A stretch of DNA of 64,000 nt, taken from NCBI GenBank assembly GCA_943737045.1, contig CALSFV010000153.1, positions 27,262-91,261 of the forward strand, given 5' to 3'. How positions within the stretch are numbered: the first letter of the stretch is position 1; each line of letters opens with the position of its first letter. The notes beneath the pieces were generated by a model. It searched no databases, was not told the origin of the DNA, and was given only the letters and a program-made list of their open reading frames with translations. The translations under genes and the position numbers were made by a program. The DNA is from Parapristionchus giblindavisi (lineage: Eukaryota > Nematoda > Chromadorea > Rhabditida > Diplogasteridae). This document shows positions 30,863 to 42,010 of the stretch, piece after piece.

Positions 30863-31379
30863 CTCTCGCGTAACATGTGGCTCGTAAGCGGCACTGCAGT
30901 TGCTGCAACTGTCGCCTTCTTCAAGGTACGGTAGATGATGATCCTGAACAGGGCTGTGCGGCAGGGCTGTCCTGAACAGGGCTGTGTGCCGGTTTTTCAT
31001 TGCCGAAATTGCCGAAAATATTTTTTCGGCAATTGCCGGTTTGCCGAATTACCGAAAATTTGCCTTGCCGCACAGCCTTGATCCTGAATGGATTATTCGT
31101 TAATCGATATATTGATTGACAATACGAATTTATTTATAGGATTTGATTGCGATTAAGGCGTATTTTTTACTGATTGGGCTAGTTCACTATAGAAGTTGTC
31201 GATAATTGATATCAAAACATTGATCAGTTGTCTCTGGTCTTTGGTCTGTGATCTTTGATCGTTGATCTTTGATCTTCGCCTTTCAGATCCACAAACCAGC
31301 GGGTTACTGGATGATTCCGTATGCGGTGTGGACTGGCTTCTATCTTTACCTGATCCGTCAGATCAAAAAAGGAGAATGA
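30863..31379 (+). pseudogene. tspo-1: tspo-1 exons 4 and 5 with frameshift
   Basis: Exon 4 (30,863-30,925) reads LSRNMWLVSGTAVAATVAFFK. Exon 5 starts at 31,287 with IHKPAGYWMIPYAVWTGFYL. One extra A in the A-run at 31,365-31,370 changes QIKKENDPVKDL into QIKKGE and a stop at 31,377-31,379. The intron contains a 132-bp hAT-type insertion. Helix 5 remains; only the tail is lost. Confidence 0.8.
30949..31080. mobile_element. 132-bp hAT-type MITE with 8-bp target duplication
   Basis: Flanked by the direct 8-bp duplication ATCCTGAA (30,941-30,948 and 31,081-31,088). The ends are CAGGGCTGTGCGGCA and TGCCGCACAGCCTTG, and the core has repeated GCCGAAA / TTTCGGCAA blocks. The 8-bp duplication and CAGGG terminus fit the hAT superfamily. 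The same element, cut short, is in the inverted copy at about 31,632-31,735. Confidence 0.85.
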
Positions 31380-31749
31380 TCCCGTGAAGGATCTATGAGG
31401 GGTGATTGATTAATTGGAAGAGAATGAATGAGGAGGTTGGTTTCTCATGCCCTTTGTTAAAGTGTGATCAATCAGTTGACAGAGCGCATAGCCGTTTTTG
31501 GTTTGGCGATGAAACATGAATCATGCGGGTTGCCATGTGCGCATTGGGTTCTGGAGAACGACTTTCACAAGGACTTTTAAATGAGTGGATGAGAGAGCGG
31601 CTGTTTGGTTACTTCCTTTTTCCAAACCGACAATAGCCGAAAAAATATTTTCGGCAATTTCGGCAATTTCGGCAATGAAAAACCGGCACACAGTCCTGTT
31701 CAGGACAGCCCTGCCGCACAGCCCTGTTCAGGATCATAATCTACCGTAC
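31380..31749. other. Inverted junction between two tspo fragments
   Basis: 31,380-31,615 is tspo 3' flank in plus orientation. At about 31,618 it meets the truncated hAT MITE belonging to the minus-strand tspo copy, so two tspo fragments lie tail to tail. No gene. Confidence 0.5.
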
Positions 31750-31812
31750 CTTGAAGAAGGCGACAGCTGCAGCGACATCAGTGCCGCTTACGAGATACAT
31801 GTTACGCGAGAG
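31750..31812 (-). pseudogene. tspo-1: tspo-1 exon 4, inverted copy
   Basis: 63 nt reading LSRNMYLVSGTDVAAAVAFFK, with W-to-Y and A-to-D changes relative to the 19.65-kb copy. Splice sites are kept (CAG acceptor, GTACGG donor). Exon 5 is missing; the hAT MITE in the following intron is truncated. Confidence 0.8.
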
Positions 31813-32929
31813 CTGAAATAGTCAATATGATTAGTAGATTATTGATTGATTGATATGACGTCAAGATATCATCGAATCGATTGGCACAATCAAGATTTGA
31901 TACCAAAAGGTAAACGGTCTGGTTGTGCTAATAATTGTGTTTACGGGACCAATATGTACATTTATTTGTTTGTTTCGCACCGCGATGGATTCTATAACAA
32001 ATTTAATTGATCTATTGTGCATATTTGTGTGTGAGTTGCAGCGCGAATGTCGCGGGAGAATTAGAGAAAGCGAAGTTAAAATTAAACTCGTTTAATGTAC
32101 TCCCATATGCACCACCCGCCATGTTCGTGTAACAGTTCAAACACTAATCATCATCGAAACATTCCAAAAACGATATTGAATGTCCCGGTCAATCAAATTC
32201 AAATTGAACAAATTAAGCCAAACATAGCACACTACCCGTTAGAGCTAAACGTGGAAAAGTTAGTCTGGCGAGGAGAGGGGTATTAAAGTCACACCCCGAG
32301 CAAATTTGAAACGCTCCGCTCTGGCAATGCTCTTTCACTTCCTTTGTTTACGAGAGAGCGTAGCCAGAGCGGAGAGTTTCAAATTGGCCCGGGGCATGCC
32401 TTTAAAGGTAAAAAATGAAACATACACAGCCCAGGTTCTTCTTCTTTACGAGAGGAATACACGAGGCGACAAATACGAGTTTGGAACCTTAGAGGGCGAG
32501 TGCGAGCCGAGTGTCGTTGTAGTCGAAACCATGGAATAAGTATATTTTTAAAATAATTTAAATAATAATGGTGTAAATATTCCAAATGGAGCATTATATA
32601 CTTTTTGTAATCTAACTCAATGAGGGGTGCTACTGAAGATGGCCAGCCCCATTGACTTTTGAGGTTCACTGTCTAGAACCGAATGACCGAAGCAGTGAAT
32701 CTCGCCGCTACGAATAACTACTTTTGGTTCGCTAATAACCAATTACATGAGTACAATTGCGTATTTATGATATTATTAGGATCTATATCTATTCCAATTA
32801 TTCAATACCATAGTGCATGGGACAGTAGCATTGTCTACCCAATCTTAATCTAATTGTAAGGGATACAGCAGAAACGTAAAAATCACAGGTAACAAGGTTA
32901 GCAAAAGATGCATCTCTCGCAGTGACTAC
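31813..32929. other. tspo intron 3 (inverted), hairpin MITE and unassigned sequence
   Basis: 31,813-32,280 is tspo intron 3 in minus orientation. The palindromic hairpin (32,285-32,405) has TTAA at both ends (GTATTAAAG and CCTTTAAAG). 32,410-32,930 shows no gene I recognise. Confidence 0.5.
32285..32407. repeat. Palindromic hairpin MITE, TTAA-flanked
   Basis: The left arm contains CACACCCCGAGC and CGCTCCGCTCTGGCAATGC. The right arm contains AGCCAGAGCGGAGAGTTTC and CCCGGGGCATGCC. TTAA lies at each outer edge. This is the best example in the window of the roughly 115-bp family. Confidence 0.75.
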
Positions 32930-33056
32930 TGTATCCAATGAAACCACCGTACACTTCAGTTCAATCATCAAATAAACTACCGTACTCCTCAGTTGAATCG
33001 TCAAACAACCGTACCTCCTCAGTGCTTGTAGCACAGATAGCTGGCGTATCCGACGG
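32930..33056 (-). pseudogene. tspo-1: tspo exon 2 tail and minisatellite fragment
   Basis: Minus strand from about 33,056: VGYASYLCYKH of tspo exon 2, then TGA where the 5' copy has GGA, then the GTACGG donor and three units of the 33-bp minisatellite (to about 32,930). The 5' part of the exon is replaced by unrelated sequence. Confidence 0.75.
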
Positions 33057-33560
33057 TAATCAAGGGGGATTCTTGTTCTCAAACGTTTAGAATGGCATTA
33101 CAGAAGCAAAAATAATAATAAGAAGAAAGTGATGACGATGATGATGATGCGCAACTTTTAGAAGTTAGAAAGATCAAAGATCAGAGATGATAATTCAGTA
33201 CATGTCCTGGAGAGAAATTACCTAGTTTGATTTCTCGACTTTGTTTCCTTCTTGTCATTTTTAACATGATAAAGTAAACTTAATCAATTTTCATGTGCGA
33301 ACATCACAGTAAACTTTTATGCACAGAAATTCAACAAAGAAAACGAATCAACCAAAATCAGAGAGATTACAAAAATAAAGATTAAAATTTTTAGAAAAAA
33401 GATCGATTCAAGTCTTTTTATCAAACAACGTGAAACAAAATGCCAAATTCGTGAAACCAAATATGGGCTTGATAAAAATTTAGCAATAAACATGAGTAGA
33501 ACTGGAATGATTGGACGATTGATGAAGGTGAAAAAAATGATCTTTGATCTTTGTTCCTGC
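33057..33560. other. Downstream region of the full smn copy
   Basis: 33,160-33,560 is the conserved smn 3' flank in minus orientation (GATCGATTCAAGTC, AATGATTGGACGATTGATG and a GATCTTTG repeat just after the stop). A (GAT)n-rich run lies near 33,130. No gene. Confidence 0.5.
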
Positions 33561-35781
33561 CTACTTGTTACCTCTGAGATCCTGCATCGCCTGAAAATAA
33601 TTGCGAATCAGTTTTGGAAAAGATCAATTTCAGTTTGATGATTTATTGCTGCACTAAATCAACACGTGCGCCAATTCAACAAGTTTTTTATGCCAAACAA
33701 TATTCGTCCAATATCTAAATTTCTCATTTCATTCATTAGTTTTCTGTCAATAATAAGTCATTGCATCTTTATGACTCAACAATTGCATCTTTCCCGACAA
33801 GTCAACGGTGTTTGGTACTCTCACTAGCAACTGGTATGCCACTAGCAACTGGTATGCTTTACCTGATAGTATCCAGTGTGGTAGCCACTCATGTACCAGC
33901 TCATCAGCATGCTCGACAAGGCGTCATCCTCACTCGGACGTGGAAGACCAGCGAATGAAGGAGGAGGGGGCGGGGCCAGTGAGGGAATATGAAAATAGAG
34001 ATTATTGATTGATAGATCAGCGAATGAAGGAGGAGGGGGCGGGGCCAATGATGGAATATGAAAATAGAGATTATTGATTGATAGATCAGCGAATGAAGGA
34101 GGAGGGGGCGGGGCCAATGATGGAATATGAAAATAGAGATTATTGATTGATAGATCAGCGAATGAAGGAGGAGGGGGCGGGGCCAATGATGGAATATGAA
34201 AATAGAGATTATTGATTGATAGATCAGCGAATGAAGGAGGAGGGGGCGGGGCCAATGATGGAATATGAAAATAGAGATTATTGATTGATACACAAATATT
34301 GATTCAAAGTGTACATTGACAGAGATTCGATCAATTATTTTAAAGGAACACCCCGGAGATAATCTGAAGCTCTTCGATCTGGCAATGCTCTCTTGCTTTT
34401 CTACGAGTGTTGCCAGATCTGAGAGTAGTTCTGGTTCGCCTTTAATGTTGCATATGTGTAAACGTCATTTTTGAAAGACATTTCCTGTTATAAGACAAGA
34501 AAGAAACGAAGAAATAATCAAAATGGAAGATTCCTTACAGGAGCCCGGAATGATCCGTGATCAGAAGGCGCGCCTCCGCTTCCGCCCATGCTCCGCCTCG
34601 ACGCGCGTCCATTGCCGCGTTTCCGCGACGTCGACGCAACGATCGGCTCCTAGCACGAAATATGATCAATTGGATTACGGTATCAATCGATAATCAACCA
34701 ATTAATCAATACCTGCGGTGCGACAATCGTATTATCAGATTCCCCATCTTCAACGTAATCTTCCTCTCTGAAATCGAAAAAAATAGACTAATTTTCTGGT
34801 GTTAATCAATCAATAAAATGTGCCTAAATATAATCAATACACTAACGGGTACAAGTCAGCGAGGGCAACGGTCTCGACATTCTCGTAGAAGTCAAAGCAC
34901 ACCTCGGCTGTGCCTGCTGCAGTGTCTACTCGCTGAAATCGATTGATATCGATCTTATTGATTTATTTTACTCATTTAATAAACATCTAGTTTCCTTCAT
35001 CTACTGTTTGCTTGATATAAATAAATTGATTAAATAAATATACAGATACCAACCAAGTATAAGTTTACGACTATCTATACCAAACTAATTATGGAAGAAT
35101 CGATCGATAGTGAACAGATTACGGTACAAATGGGCAACGACTCACTCGGATTACTGCAGGGTACAGAAGATCCTCGTAGGGAGCGGTGCAACGATCACCA
35201 ATCGACCACTGAAAGACAAATTTAGTGAATCAATAGGCGTCGAGTTGATTTTGGTCACTTTAAAAATATTTTGATTTTCGTCATTTTAAAAATAGTGATG
35301 ATAGATTTTAATAAAACACAATAATCAATCAATGTGGCTAACCTGAACACCCTTCGCTTCCTTAGCATTTTTGACCGGAGCAGCACCTCTTCCTGACCGT
35401 GCACCGATCGAATCCTGAATCAATAATTCGTTAAAATCAATCAATAATTCATCTTAATCAATCAAATCAATCAATAATTTATTTTAATCAATCAATAATT
35501 CAACATAGTCAATCAATAACTAACATAGGCACTTGAGATGCTCTCTTCGTACATTCGAATGAGCGCTGTGTCGTCCCAGATCTCAGCCATATCCGATGCG
35601 TTCGCGGAATCCTGAAACGAATTCTATTGATCATACGGTAGATCGACGGTAGATCTGAGAAATCGAAGAAAGATGAGGCAACGTCAGTTATGAACAAGTT
35701 GAAACAGCAAATCAACGTCTTTCAGATAACAAGAAGATATCACAAACAAAATGCACCCACCCTTGTGAAGACATTCGACAT
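33561..35781 (-). CDS. smn-1: smn-1, most complete copy (all nine coding exons)
   Basis: Survival motor neuron protein. It oligomerises, binds Gemin2 and uses its Tudor domain to bind dimethylarginine tails of Sm proteins during snRNP assembly. Exons (minus): 35,781-35,761, 35,611-35,525, 35,414-35,343, 35,208-35,146, 34,932-34,847, 34,767-34,713, 34,649-34,539, 33,988-33,863, 33,590-33,561. Joined they give 216 codons and TAG, every phase matching. Layout: WDDTALI at 19-25, Tudor at about 61-110, acidic 110-128, basic SRKRGNGRASRR in exon 7, proline-rich 166-185, YG box [12 protein letters not shown] at 195-206, tail AMQDLRGNK. Defect: the YG-box exon is preceded by TTTTCAT instead of TTTTCAG, and no AG occurs across the adjoining 69-bp array, so normal splicing of that exon is doubtful. 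Skipping it would join exon 7 to the last exon in frame, giving an SMN without a YG box. Confidence 0.85.
33989..34264 (-). repeat. 69-bp tandem array of smn YG-exon 5' end, 4 units
   Basis: Boundaries at 33,988, 34,057, 34,126, 34,195 and 34,264 give four exact 69-bp steps. Each unit has about 35 bp of exon ([14 protein letters not shown]) plus the last 34 bp of the preceding intron (SINNLYFH when read through). With 69 = 3 x 23 there is no stop in the SMN frame, so the array is open into the YG box. The AG acceptor is AT in every unit. Confidence 0.92.
34343..34452. repeat. Palindromic hairpin MITE in smn intron 7
   Basis: Same intron position as at 16,620 and 44,848. Arms TTTAAAGGAACACCCCGGAG / GGTTCGCCTTTAATG and GATCTGGCAATGCTCTCTTG / GAGTGTTGCCAGATC. 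TTAA lies at both ends. Confidence 0.7.
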
Positions 35782-36430
35782 CTTCGCTCTTTCTACAGTA
35801 CTCTTCTGCTCAACTACAGTATCCTCAACTTCTACTACAGTATCGCCTTCGGCTCCTACAGTATCCGAGTTCTGCGAACTTCCTTTCTGGAGCAGACCAA
35901 CTAGCGTGGCAATAAACACTTTCGACTGAAATCGAATCAATCGATAACCACATCTGATGTACCGTAATCCATTCAAACTTGTTCCATATAAAGTACGGTA
36001 GTCGCAGTCTGCTAACGACATCTTGGCACAACGAACAATCGATAAATGATGATTTATTCAATACAAAAATAATAATAATAATAACTCATTGTACAAAAGC
36101 TTCCACCATTCACATCTCAAGCGGAAAGGAAGGGGTTACGGTATCGTAACCTAGGAACTATACAAATCAATCGATACTCAATAGAGTTACAAAACGAGGT
36201 ACGAGGGAGGGCTTTCTACTTAAAGGGAAAAGAAGATAACTTTTGGTTGGTTGTTAAAAATCAATATTAGAAAATGAAAATCTTAATTAGTACAAAAAGG
36301 GGGCAGTCGAGGGATGATGGCAATCGTGGTTGTTGAATCGGAAGCAGACGAGGACGGAACGAGATGAGAGTGAAAATGAAAAATGTATGCAAATCAAGTG
36401 GTACACTGTTAATGTATTATGATATTTCAA
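35782..36430 (-). promoter_or_regulatory. Upstream region of the full smn copy
   Basis: TACAGTA (TACTGTA on the gene strand) begins at 35,794, 35,815, 35,836 and 35,857, again exactly 21 bp apart. A possible SL acceptor CTGAAATC (GATTTCAG) lies near 35,930. The N-terminal extension frame (start at 36,021) is open here too. Further up, the region passes into a tspo 3' flank at about 36,430, so the divergent arrangement with tspo is lost. Confidence 0.5.
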
Positions 36431-36830
36431 TCCGCACGCTTCATATTCCATCATCAAGACAAAAAAGATTTCGTATTCGCTCAATCAATAGTCAGTATCA
36501 ATGAACACCGTTGCAGTAAAACAAGCTCCTTCACCACTCGTTTATCAAAAATTGGACCAGTCTTCTTGCTTATAGTGAGCTTTATCGCGAATTTAGTTAT
36601 TTTTTTAAATTAATTCATTGACAAGACACAAACAAAACGCGAGTAACCAAACCTTCTAACGTTCTTATCGCTCTCTCATCGATTCATTCGCAAGTCCTTA
36701 ACCAAGCCAGTCGCCAGAACCCAACTCACACATGACACCCGCACGATTCATGTTTCATCATCAAGCCAAAAACGGTATGCGCTCTATCAAATGATCTATC
36801 TCTCACTCTCCTAAAAATCATTCGTTCACT
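36431..36830. other. tspo 3' flank, inverted
   Basis: Matches 20,032-20,460 reversed (CATCATCAAGACAAAAAAGA, TTGGACCAGTCTTCTTGC). No gene. Confidence 0.5.
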
Positions 36831-37646
36831 CCCCTTTTTGATCTGAAGGATCATGTGAAGATAGAAGCCAGTCCACACCGCGTACGGAATCATCCAGTAA
36901 CCCGCAGGCTTGTGGATCTGAAAGGAGAAAGTAAAAGATCAAAGACCAAAGACTAGAGATCAATGTTTTAATACCAAATATCGACAACATTTACAAGGGA
37001 AGTCTGGTTGGCCGGTCCCGGACTTTGGGATGGGACATATACCATTCGATAGGTATCCGAAAAAGAAGACTTTTGACCATTTTGGGAGAATGCCCCGGGC
37101 GCAGAATTATTTGCATATTTCTACGGATTTTCGCTCTTCAATGAAACACATTCTCTGTGAGATCGAAAGCAAGCAGTGGTGAATAAGAGTGGTAAACAAG
37201 ACAAGCAATGGTGAACATGAAAATATTTCTTTTCTTTTTACTGATAAGAGGATGGTCTATATATCTTTTGCTTGCAAATACGATTCCCGCACAAGCTATC
37301 TCACAGAGACTGTGTTTCATTGTAGGGCGAAAATCCTGAGAAATATGCAAATAACTCTGCGCCCAGGGGCATTCTGTCAACATAAAAAGTCTTCTTTTTT
37401 CGGATACCTATCGAATGGTAAATGTCCCATCCCGAAGTCCGGGACCGGCCAACCTGACTTTCCTTGTTAGTAATGCAAATAGTGAAAAATGGCACCTTAA
37501 TCGTACAATATAATAATAAATTCCCATTGTTAATCAATAAATCGATAAATCAATAATCCATTCAGGATCAGAATCTACCGTACCTTGAAGAAGGCGACAG
37601 CTGCAGCAACTGCAGTGTCGTTTACGAGATACATGTTACGTGAGAG
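36831..37646 (-). pseudogene. tspo-1: tspo-1 exons 4 and 5, inverted, damaged
   Basis: Exon 4 (37,646-37,584) reads LSRNMYLVNDTAVAAAVAFFK. Exon 5 starts at 36,917 with IHKPAGYWMIPYAVWTGFYL, then HMILQIKKGSERM. The normal ENDPVKDL tail and stop are removed by a deletion. The intron between them contains a 460-bp foldback element. Confidence 0.8.
37000..37470. mobile_element. Foldback MITE in tspo intron 4
   Basis: Inverted arms of about 160 bp: GGAAGTCTGGTTGGCCGGTC at the left, GACCGGCCAACCTGACTTTC at the right, with GCCCCGGGCGCAGA / CTGCGCCCAGGGGC inside. No clear target duplication. Sequence inside the arms resembles the 57.2- and 60.5-kb arms (ATACCATTCGATAG), so the families may be related. 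Confidence 0.7.
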
Positions 37647-37907
37647 CTGAAATAGTCAATATGATTAGTAGATTATTGATTGATTTATTGATAATCGAGA
37701 TATCGTCGAATATGGTACCAAAAGGAATAAGGTCTGGTTTTGCTAATAATTGTTTACGGGACCAATAGGGACATTTTTTTGTTTGTTTACAACATGTATC
37801 AAATGCGGAGCAAATTGAATTGTCTATTGTGCATATGAGAGACTATCTGAGAGGACTCACATATGAGAGGAAATAGCAAAAAATAAATTTCTCTGTTTGA
37901 TGTGGAA

Positions 37908-39607
37908 TATAATAGTGCACTGCAGGCGACCTCAGCCGTGCATATGAGAAAGTTTTATTTTGTGTCTGAAGGTTACTGTAAGAGAAAATGTTCGGTAGGT
38001 CAAAAAAATTATTTCGGTTCCCATGCATCGGATCGACTCGGGAGTGGTACCAATCGATTCCTCGAGCGAATACAAGCAACTTTTACTCCGATCACTTTTT
38101 ACTCAGGACTTCGAAGAATCGAGATATTACGAAAATAAACTTTTGAACGTTAATTACTATGCGACGGTTCTCTAGGAGGAAGAAATTAAAATTGCTTAAA
38201 TCGTTCTACATTTAATAACCTACCTTATATTTAAATATGAAGGCGAACAAACCTGGTCAAATTTGGTTGCAAAAGCAAAATATGACAGCAACTCGGTAAA
38301 AAAGTCACTTCACGATCCTTCGTGTGCTTGTCATACTGTAAACACCTGTCTGTTTTCACGGCTCTATGCCCGAACTCCCCCTATAGGTTTAATTTATTTC
38401 GTTTTTACATGTTTTTTACTTAATATTAAAACACACAATAGTGGGAAAACATTTGAAAACAGAATAAATTTAGCAAAAATAAACCTATTAACGGGGCCGG
38501 GTATAGAGCCGTGAATAAGACAATATGATCTGGCGTTTGAATCCATGCATGATTCAAGTAAAATTTGTGCAATTAATGACATGATCTAGCATGGAAAATA
38601 CTCGAATCATGCATGGGTTATCCGTGATCATGCGTGGATTTTGAGACTCCATGCAAGATCACGGAAAATCTATACACGATCACGAAGAACCCATGTATGA
38701 TATCGAACCGTGGATATCCCATGAATGATCATGCATTTAATGTCAAATCATGCATGATTATACTCGTATCCGCGATCATGCATGAATTTCAACACCAGAG
38801 TGACAAGGCACCAAAATAATATCGTGAAGTAGTCTTAGACTGAGTCACTGTCATATTTTGCGTTCAAATATAAACTTGGCCTCGTTTGTTAGTCTTCATA
38901 TTTTAATATAAGGTTTGGTATTAGATGTAGAACGATTTAGGCATATTTATTTTCTTCCCTTTTTAAAAAGGTTCTATAGCAATTGGTGCCCTGTCATATT
39001 TTCTTATTCACAGTTCTATACCCGGCACCAATAATTGGTTTATTCTTGCTCAATTTATTCCGTTTTTAAATGTTTTCCCCCTATTGTGTGTTTTAATTTT
39101 AAGTAAAAAAAACATGTAAAAACGAAATAAATTAAACCTATAGGGGGAGTCCGGGCATAGAGCCGTGAAAACAGACAGGTGTTTACAGTATGACAAGCAT
39201 ACGAAGGATCGTGAAGTGACTTTTTTACCGAGTTGCTGTCATATTTTGCTTTCGCAACCAAATTTGACCAGGTTTGTTTGCCTTCATATTTAAATATAAG
39301 GTAGGTTATTAAATGTAGAACGATTTAAGCAAATTTAATTTCTTCCTCCTAGAGAACCGTCGCATAGTAATTAACGTTCAAAAGTTTATTTTCGTAATAT
39401 CTCGCTTCTTCGAAGTACTGAGTAGAAAGTGATCGGAGTAAAAGTTGCTTGTATTCGCTCGAGGAATCGATTGGTACCACTCCCGAGTCGATCCGATGCT
39501 TGGGAACCGAACTAATTTTTTTGACCTACATTTTCTCTTACAGTAACCTTCAGACACAAAATCAAACTTTCTCATATGCACGGCTGAGGTCGCCTGCAGT
39601 GCACTAT
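37908..39607. mobile_element. 1.7-kb palindromic element
   Basis: Arms of about 620 bp (37,908-38,530 and 38,990-39,607) begin AATAGTGCACTGCAGGCGAC. The arms have diverged by small indels, so they are not recent. The centre (38,520-38,820) holds repeated CATGCATGAT/ATCATGCATG motifs also found upstream of tspo (about 80-150). Frames such as that at 38,263-38,514 are palindromic by-products. Confidence 0.8.
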
Positions 39608-39610
39608 TAA

Positions 39611-41101
39611 GACACCGGCTCAGTAAGATTCCAGGTAGTGCCGGACATCGACCTCACCGATTTGGCTCAAAATATTTTTGTGGACACCCCCATGGCCCCC
39701 TATCACAAAATGGGTATTCATTTGGGCTGGGTCCTTGAAACACAGATGTGGCGGGTTCTCGAAATATGAAAACTCGATTTTCGCCAAAAATAAGTGGAGC
39801 GACCTAGGTCCAATATTAGTGTGGAATAATTACATATATGCCTATGCAACAAAAACTCGCTATTGGACGGTCCGGACATCCGATCGCAAACTGATTTTTT
39901 TACCTCCTCAAAACATTCTAAATTTTATTAAAATTTTAAAACAAAAAACGGCAGCCCAATTTTAGCCTCATTTTATAGAGCAAAAAATTCCGCATCGAAT
40001 AAGGCAAAAAAATCAAAAATCGATCGACCCGTGTTTTGAGATAAATGAACCTGAAGATGACCCGAAAATATTTTTGTTTTCAAACCCCCTCATGTTTGTA
40101 CTCATATTTAAGAGCTCGTCGAGTAGAACAACTTTCATGTTGAACGTTTTGTCTGAAACTCATGTACAAGAGAAATACATCTTTATTCATTCTTTTATTT
40201 ATTCTCACAGTTTTTCAGTCAATTTAGAGTAAATAGAAAGTAAAATATTGTTTGTGCACAAAGTGATTACGCCTATATTGTAGAACTCAAAAATCCATAC
40301 TTAATTAGTTGTTTCACGAAAAAAAATTGTTGACCCCTATGCTGAAAAACATGGCCTCTAAAGTGGTCATGAAAAAAAAGTTGTCGAAACCTTGCCATGT
40401 TTATACTCATTTTAAAGAACTCGTCAAGCACATCATTTGTCATGTTGGTCGTATTCTATGAAAGTCGTTTGTTCTCAAGATACAAGCGATACAAAATATT
40501 TGGGTTCCAATAAATCTTAATTCATGTATTTCTCTTGTACATGAGTTTCAGACAAAACGTTCAACATGAAAGTTGTTCTACTCGACGAGCTCTTAAATAT
40601 GAGTACAAACATGAGGGGGTTTGAAAACAAAAATATTTTCGGGCCATCTTCAGGTTCATTTATCTCAAAACACGGGTCGATCGATTTTTGATTTTTTTGC
40701 CTTATACGATGCGGAATTTTTTGCTCTATAAAATGAGGCTAAAATTGGGCTGCCGTTTTTTGTTTTAAAATTTTAATTAAATTTAGAATGTTTTGAGGAG
40801 GTAAAAAAATCAGTTTGCGATCGGATATCCGGACCGTCCAATAGCGAGTTTTTGTTAAATAGGCATATATGTAATTATTCCACACTAATATTGGACCTAG
40901 GTCACTCCACTTTTTTAGTCGAAAATCGAGTTTTCAAATTTCGAGAACCCGCCACATCTGTGTTTCAAGGATACAGCCCAAATGAATACCCATTTTGTGA
41001 TAGGGGGCATGGGGGTATCCACAAAAAAATTTTGAGCCAAATCGGTGAGGTCGATGTCCGGGGTCAGTGGCTCAACCCTCGAATCTTACTGAGCCGGTGT
41101 C
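39611..41101. mobile_element. 1.5-kb palindromic element with TTAA duplication
   Basis: TTAA at 39,607-39,610 and 41,102-41,105 flanks inverted ends GACACCGGCTCAGTAAGATT. Arms are about 550 bp, the centre about 370 bp. There is no transposase. TTAA duplication suggests mobilisation by a piggyBac-type enzyme, as proposed for palindromic TTAA MITEs. It lies directly against the preceding 1.7-kb palindrome. Confidence 0.85.
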
Positions 41102-41105
41102 TTAA

Positions 41106-41860
41106 AATTAAACGGTGCAATGTTGAGTTGGAACATTTTTCCTGTAACTTCATTTATCGGACCATTTTTATTGGATCACCGTTCAGGGAACAATTTGTTT
41201 CAGAATGATGTTCTGGGAATCCTTCATTTTGGACCGCTCATCTCGGATGATTTCTTTCGGAATGACCAGCTCGGAATTATGCATTTCAGAAATTATTCTT
41301 TCAAAAACCTCATCTCGGAACTTTTTTTCTGGAACTCTTTCAATGAAACTATGGTTCTGGAACCTCTTATATCTTTCACACATTTTATTCATTCATATCA
41401 GTACCGCGTTTCTCCAAAACGCATATTATATCAAATTATATTATATTATATTGTACCACCGATTCCTACAGCGAGAGACATGAGATTTATGAGGAGATAA
41501 GCGCCAAACAAACAAATGAGAATGAAAATGGGTATGCAAATGAGCTGCAAATGAGAAATTACCATCACCAATAAGATCAAAAATTCAACAAACATCAGTT
41601 TTCGGAGATCACTTTCCAACACGAAAGTTCCGATAAAAAAGTTCCCAAAACATAGTTCCGAAAAAAAAGTTCCGAAACGTGGTTTCCAATATTATAATTA
41701 CGAAATGAAAATTCCACCCCTTTCATTCCAATAAAAACTTTCCCCAAATAGCGGTGTCCGAATGAATAGTTTTGAAGTGAAGTTCTTTTTAAAAAGTACC
41801 CAACTAGAAGTTTCGAAATACAGTGTTCCATGAAAAATGTTCCAACTCAACATTGCACCA
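41106..41860. repeat. Foldback element built of degenerate TTCGGAA repeats
   Basis: The ends GGTGCAATGTTGAGTTGGAA and TTCCAACTCAACATTGCACC are inverted. The interior has irregular repeats of TTCGGAA/TTCTGGAA with 15-25 bp spacing, turning to the complementary TTCCGAA after about 41,580. The same style of repeat fills 54,735-56,706. Confidence 0.65.
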
Positions 41861-42010
41861 ATTAAACCCTTTTAATGTAATCCCATGTGCATTAAACCCT
41901 TTTAATGTAATCCCATGTGCACTACCCGCCATGTTCGCGCAACAGCTCAAGCACAAATCATCATCGACACATTCTAAAGACGATATAGAAGCGATTGAAT
42001 GTAGTATTAT
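41861..42010. other. tspo intron 3 fragment with a 32-bp duplication
   Basis: TTAAACCCTTTTAATGTAAT then CCCATGTGCA occurs twice in tandem, followed by tspo intron 3-type sequence (CCCGCCATGTTCGCGCAAC). It is interrupted at 42,010 by a foldback element. Confidence 0.5.

Noticed and set aside
33904..34293. 129-codon minus frame rich in PLLLHSL/SIISIFIF repeats
   Set aside because: It is an off-frame reading of the 69-bp smn array; the true exon frame is [10 protein letters not shown]. Openness comes from the period being a multiple of three.
38263..39261. Pair of similar proteins (MVAKAKYDSNSVKKSLHD...) on opposite strands
   Set aside because: They are the two arms of the 1.7-kb palindrome; neither frame has a domain, start context or splice partners.
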